Positions 62,415 to 64,000 of a stretch of DNA of 64,000 nt are shown here, piece by piece. Position 1 is the stretch's first letter; each line of letters opens with the position of its first letter. The translations under genes were made by a program, and so were the position numbers. The notes below the pieces were generated by a model, which worked only from the letters and a program-made list of their open reading frames with translations, searched no databases and had not been told where the DNA came from. The stretch comes from Balanoglossus misakiensis (lineage: Eukaryota > Hemichordata), in contig CM082581.2 in assembly GCA_040954595.2 (NCBI GenBank), forward strand, positions 7,006,001 to 7,070,000, in the 5' to 3' direction.

Positions 62415-62751
62415 TCACAGACAGGTACTAATTTCACTTGCTAATTCGGCGATTGTCTCTTGTATAATTCTCATAGACATCTCATAGATATCCGGACACA
62501 AGAAATTGAAACAAACACATTTACGATCAAGCAATTCTGTACACGTACAAACATTCATATGTAGAAATCTTCTCATTTTGAAACAATCCATTTTTTTTTG
62601 GATGGGTGGTAAATTCCTCCCACGATACAAATAAGTTTTTTTTAATTCTAAACCTGGGTCTCTCTCTGATATTCTCCCTATATTGCAAAATTCGCTAGGA
62701 TTATATTGTGTGCTCATGTTGTCCAAATTATCTTGTGCATCACAAACACCT
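62415..62751 (-). CDS. Candidate terminal exon, Cys-containing protein, unknown
   Basis: After a moderate acceptor (TCAGGTTATTACAG, ending at 62752) the minus strand is open for about 112 codons to TGA. The translation is charged and balanced, unlike surrounding AT-rich noise: it includes FCNIGRISERDPGLELKK, a Cys-rich stretch NVCTCTELLDRKCVCFNF and a C-terminal helix RIIQETIAELASEI. AATAAA follows at 62201. An internal ATG (62717) could also start it. No family recognised and no upstream exon found before the window edge. It could be the 3' end of a gene that extends past 64 kb, or a decayed mobile-element frame. Confidence 0.3.
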
Positions 62752-64000
62752 GTAATAACCTGAGTTACATGAAATGCTTTGGTGCAAAGAATACTGTTGT
62801 CAGAAAATTAGGTGGGTACACAGAATTTATATTTGGCAAAATATGTCATGAGCCCATCCTCCTAACAAAGAATGATTTTGCTCAATGACAGATAAAGGTG
62901 AACATCTGACTTGACCTTGAACCTCAAAAGCCCCAGGCAGCTGCATTTTTGGTCAAAATCTGGATCATCTAAGTTTCAGTCCACTGTATGTAAATGTCTA
63001 ACTTATAAAAAACAGGTGAAGATGGTAATTTAGCAAGCTGTGAGATAGAATATTGGGGTACTGCCCATTTAATGGCCACCATAGACAGATATGCAAAGAA
63101 AAACTCACAGCAAACTAAACAAGGTTACAGTTAGCATGATATATTTAACGACCCACATTAATTTAAAGTGAGGTTCTTGTGGTTGTGAAGGCTGTCGTGT
63201 TTTAAGGCACAGTGAGACTGAAATGGCAGCTTGGAGAAAAAAATCTGAAAAATACCATAGAATGTCTTTCATGAATCAACAACAACAACGACAACAATAA
63301 CAAACAAACAAACAGTGCAGCTGCTGGGGCTTTGGAAATTGTAGACCAAAATATTGCCAAATATTTGATACCACATGAGCACACAAACAATACCTCTAAT
63401 CATAATAATGAAATTGATGTTTTCTAGAACTGATGAAGTAACAGGGAAATCAAGAAAACTGTTTACACATCCTGAGTTTTTATATTTTTAAGCACATAAA
63501 ATCTTATGTAATTTTTTTCCGGTGATTGTGACCCTATAGGCAATTATTATCACATGGTGGAGACGTTGGCTTCGTACATTGATCAAATTCTGCCGGGAGT
63601 GATTTCCGAACAAGAAATTGGAAGTGGATTACCTCTGTGAACACAGCGCAAACATCAGCATGTAAGTCCGATGACAAAATCCATTAATTTCAATCCACCG
63701 GATTTACTGATCTGTGCAGTAATAGCCATTTAATAAACTGGATTTTCAGTATAGTGACAGACCTACGGAATCACCTCACCGCCGTCTAGAAAGAGAATTG
63801 ACCCCTAAATCACCCCATGTATGTCAGCTGATCAGCTGTGAAATAACCTTCAAATTACAGCTGGTGAAAATTTTCTCGAAAGGGTTTAAACGTTCAGTCG
63901 TGAAGCACATAGTTTTTCCCCACATACCCAAAACCTAAAGCTGTCCATGTTTCATGTACTCCACAAAAGGTTCCTGTACTTTTATCTTTATACATTGTAA
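62752..64000. other. AT-rich flank with one weak exon candidate
   Basis: No gene assigned. At 63539-63661 a segment has an acceptor (TGTGACCCTATAG) and a strong donor (CAT|GTAAGT); in its longest frame it reads MVETLASYIDQILPG and stops at TGA 63638-63640, so it could only be a last coding or a non-coding exon. A CAA/CAAA-rich simple repeat lies at about 63279-63315. Confidence 0.3.

Noticed and set aside
63202-63390. Frame with a Leu-rich, signal-like stretch
   Set aside because: The Leu run is the translation of a CAA-type simple repeat.

Overview
The window is animal nuclear DNA: genes are split by GT/AG introns, coding exons are short and GC-rich inside an AT-rich background, polyadenylation signals follow stop codons, and microsatellites and short transposon remnants are common. 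SERAC1, an intronless somatostatin-type receptor and a G-alpha first exon all have bilaterian-type structure. A large-genome marine invertebrate (hemichordate-like deuterostome, possibly a lophotrochozoan) is my guess; the sequence alone does not settle it.

Layout. 1-24.85 kb holds no coding exon I recognise. It carries four copies of an ~85-bp dispersed repeat, a pogo-like inverted-repeat remnant, unusually long poly(C)/poly(G) tracts, tandem repeats, and a few GC-richer patches that could be regulatory. At 24.86-26.06 kb (minus) lies the 5' end of a G-protein alpha-like gene: an untranslated leader exon plus one coding exon that stops exactly at the usual intron site before the P-loop. A 182-bp element with perfect 16-bp inverted repeats and TTAA flanks sits between it and the divergent SERAC1 gene.

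SERAC1 (plus, 27.38-33.70 kb) can be assembled completely: 16 coding exons, compatible phases throughout, 665 residues, lipase motif intact. Downstream are a possible two-exon small gene (34.9-36.7 kb, plus), an intronless somatostatin/allatostatin-C-like GPCR (37.3-38.5 kb, minus) with a DRC in place of DRY, an intronless 368-residue orphan protein with three hydrophobic zones (43.85-44.96 kb, plus), a three-exon gene for an 88-residue polar protein (46.5-49.4 kb, plus) and, convergent with it, a two-exon minus-strand gene (53.53-50.88 kb). The last exon of that gene is open in two frames, and a second possible first exon lies in its intron in the phase that would select the other frame, an arrangement formally like INK4a/ARF. 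This is the most unusual structure in the window and is an inference from splice phases.

54-64 kb is mostly gene-free, with simple repeats and one candidate terminal exon on the minus strand (62.75-62.42 kb) followed by a polyadenylation signal. No tRNA, rRNA or CRISPR array was seen. The genes do not form a pathway; they are ordinary neighbours on a metazoan chromosome.
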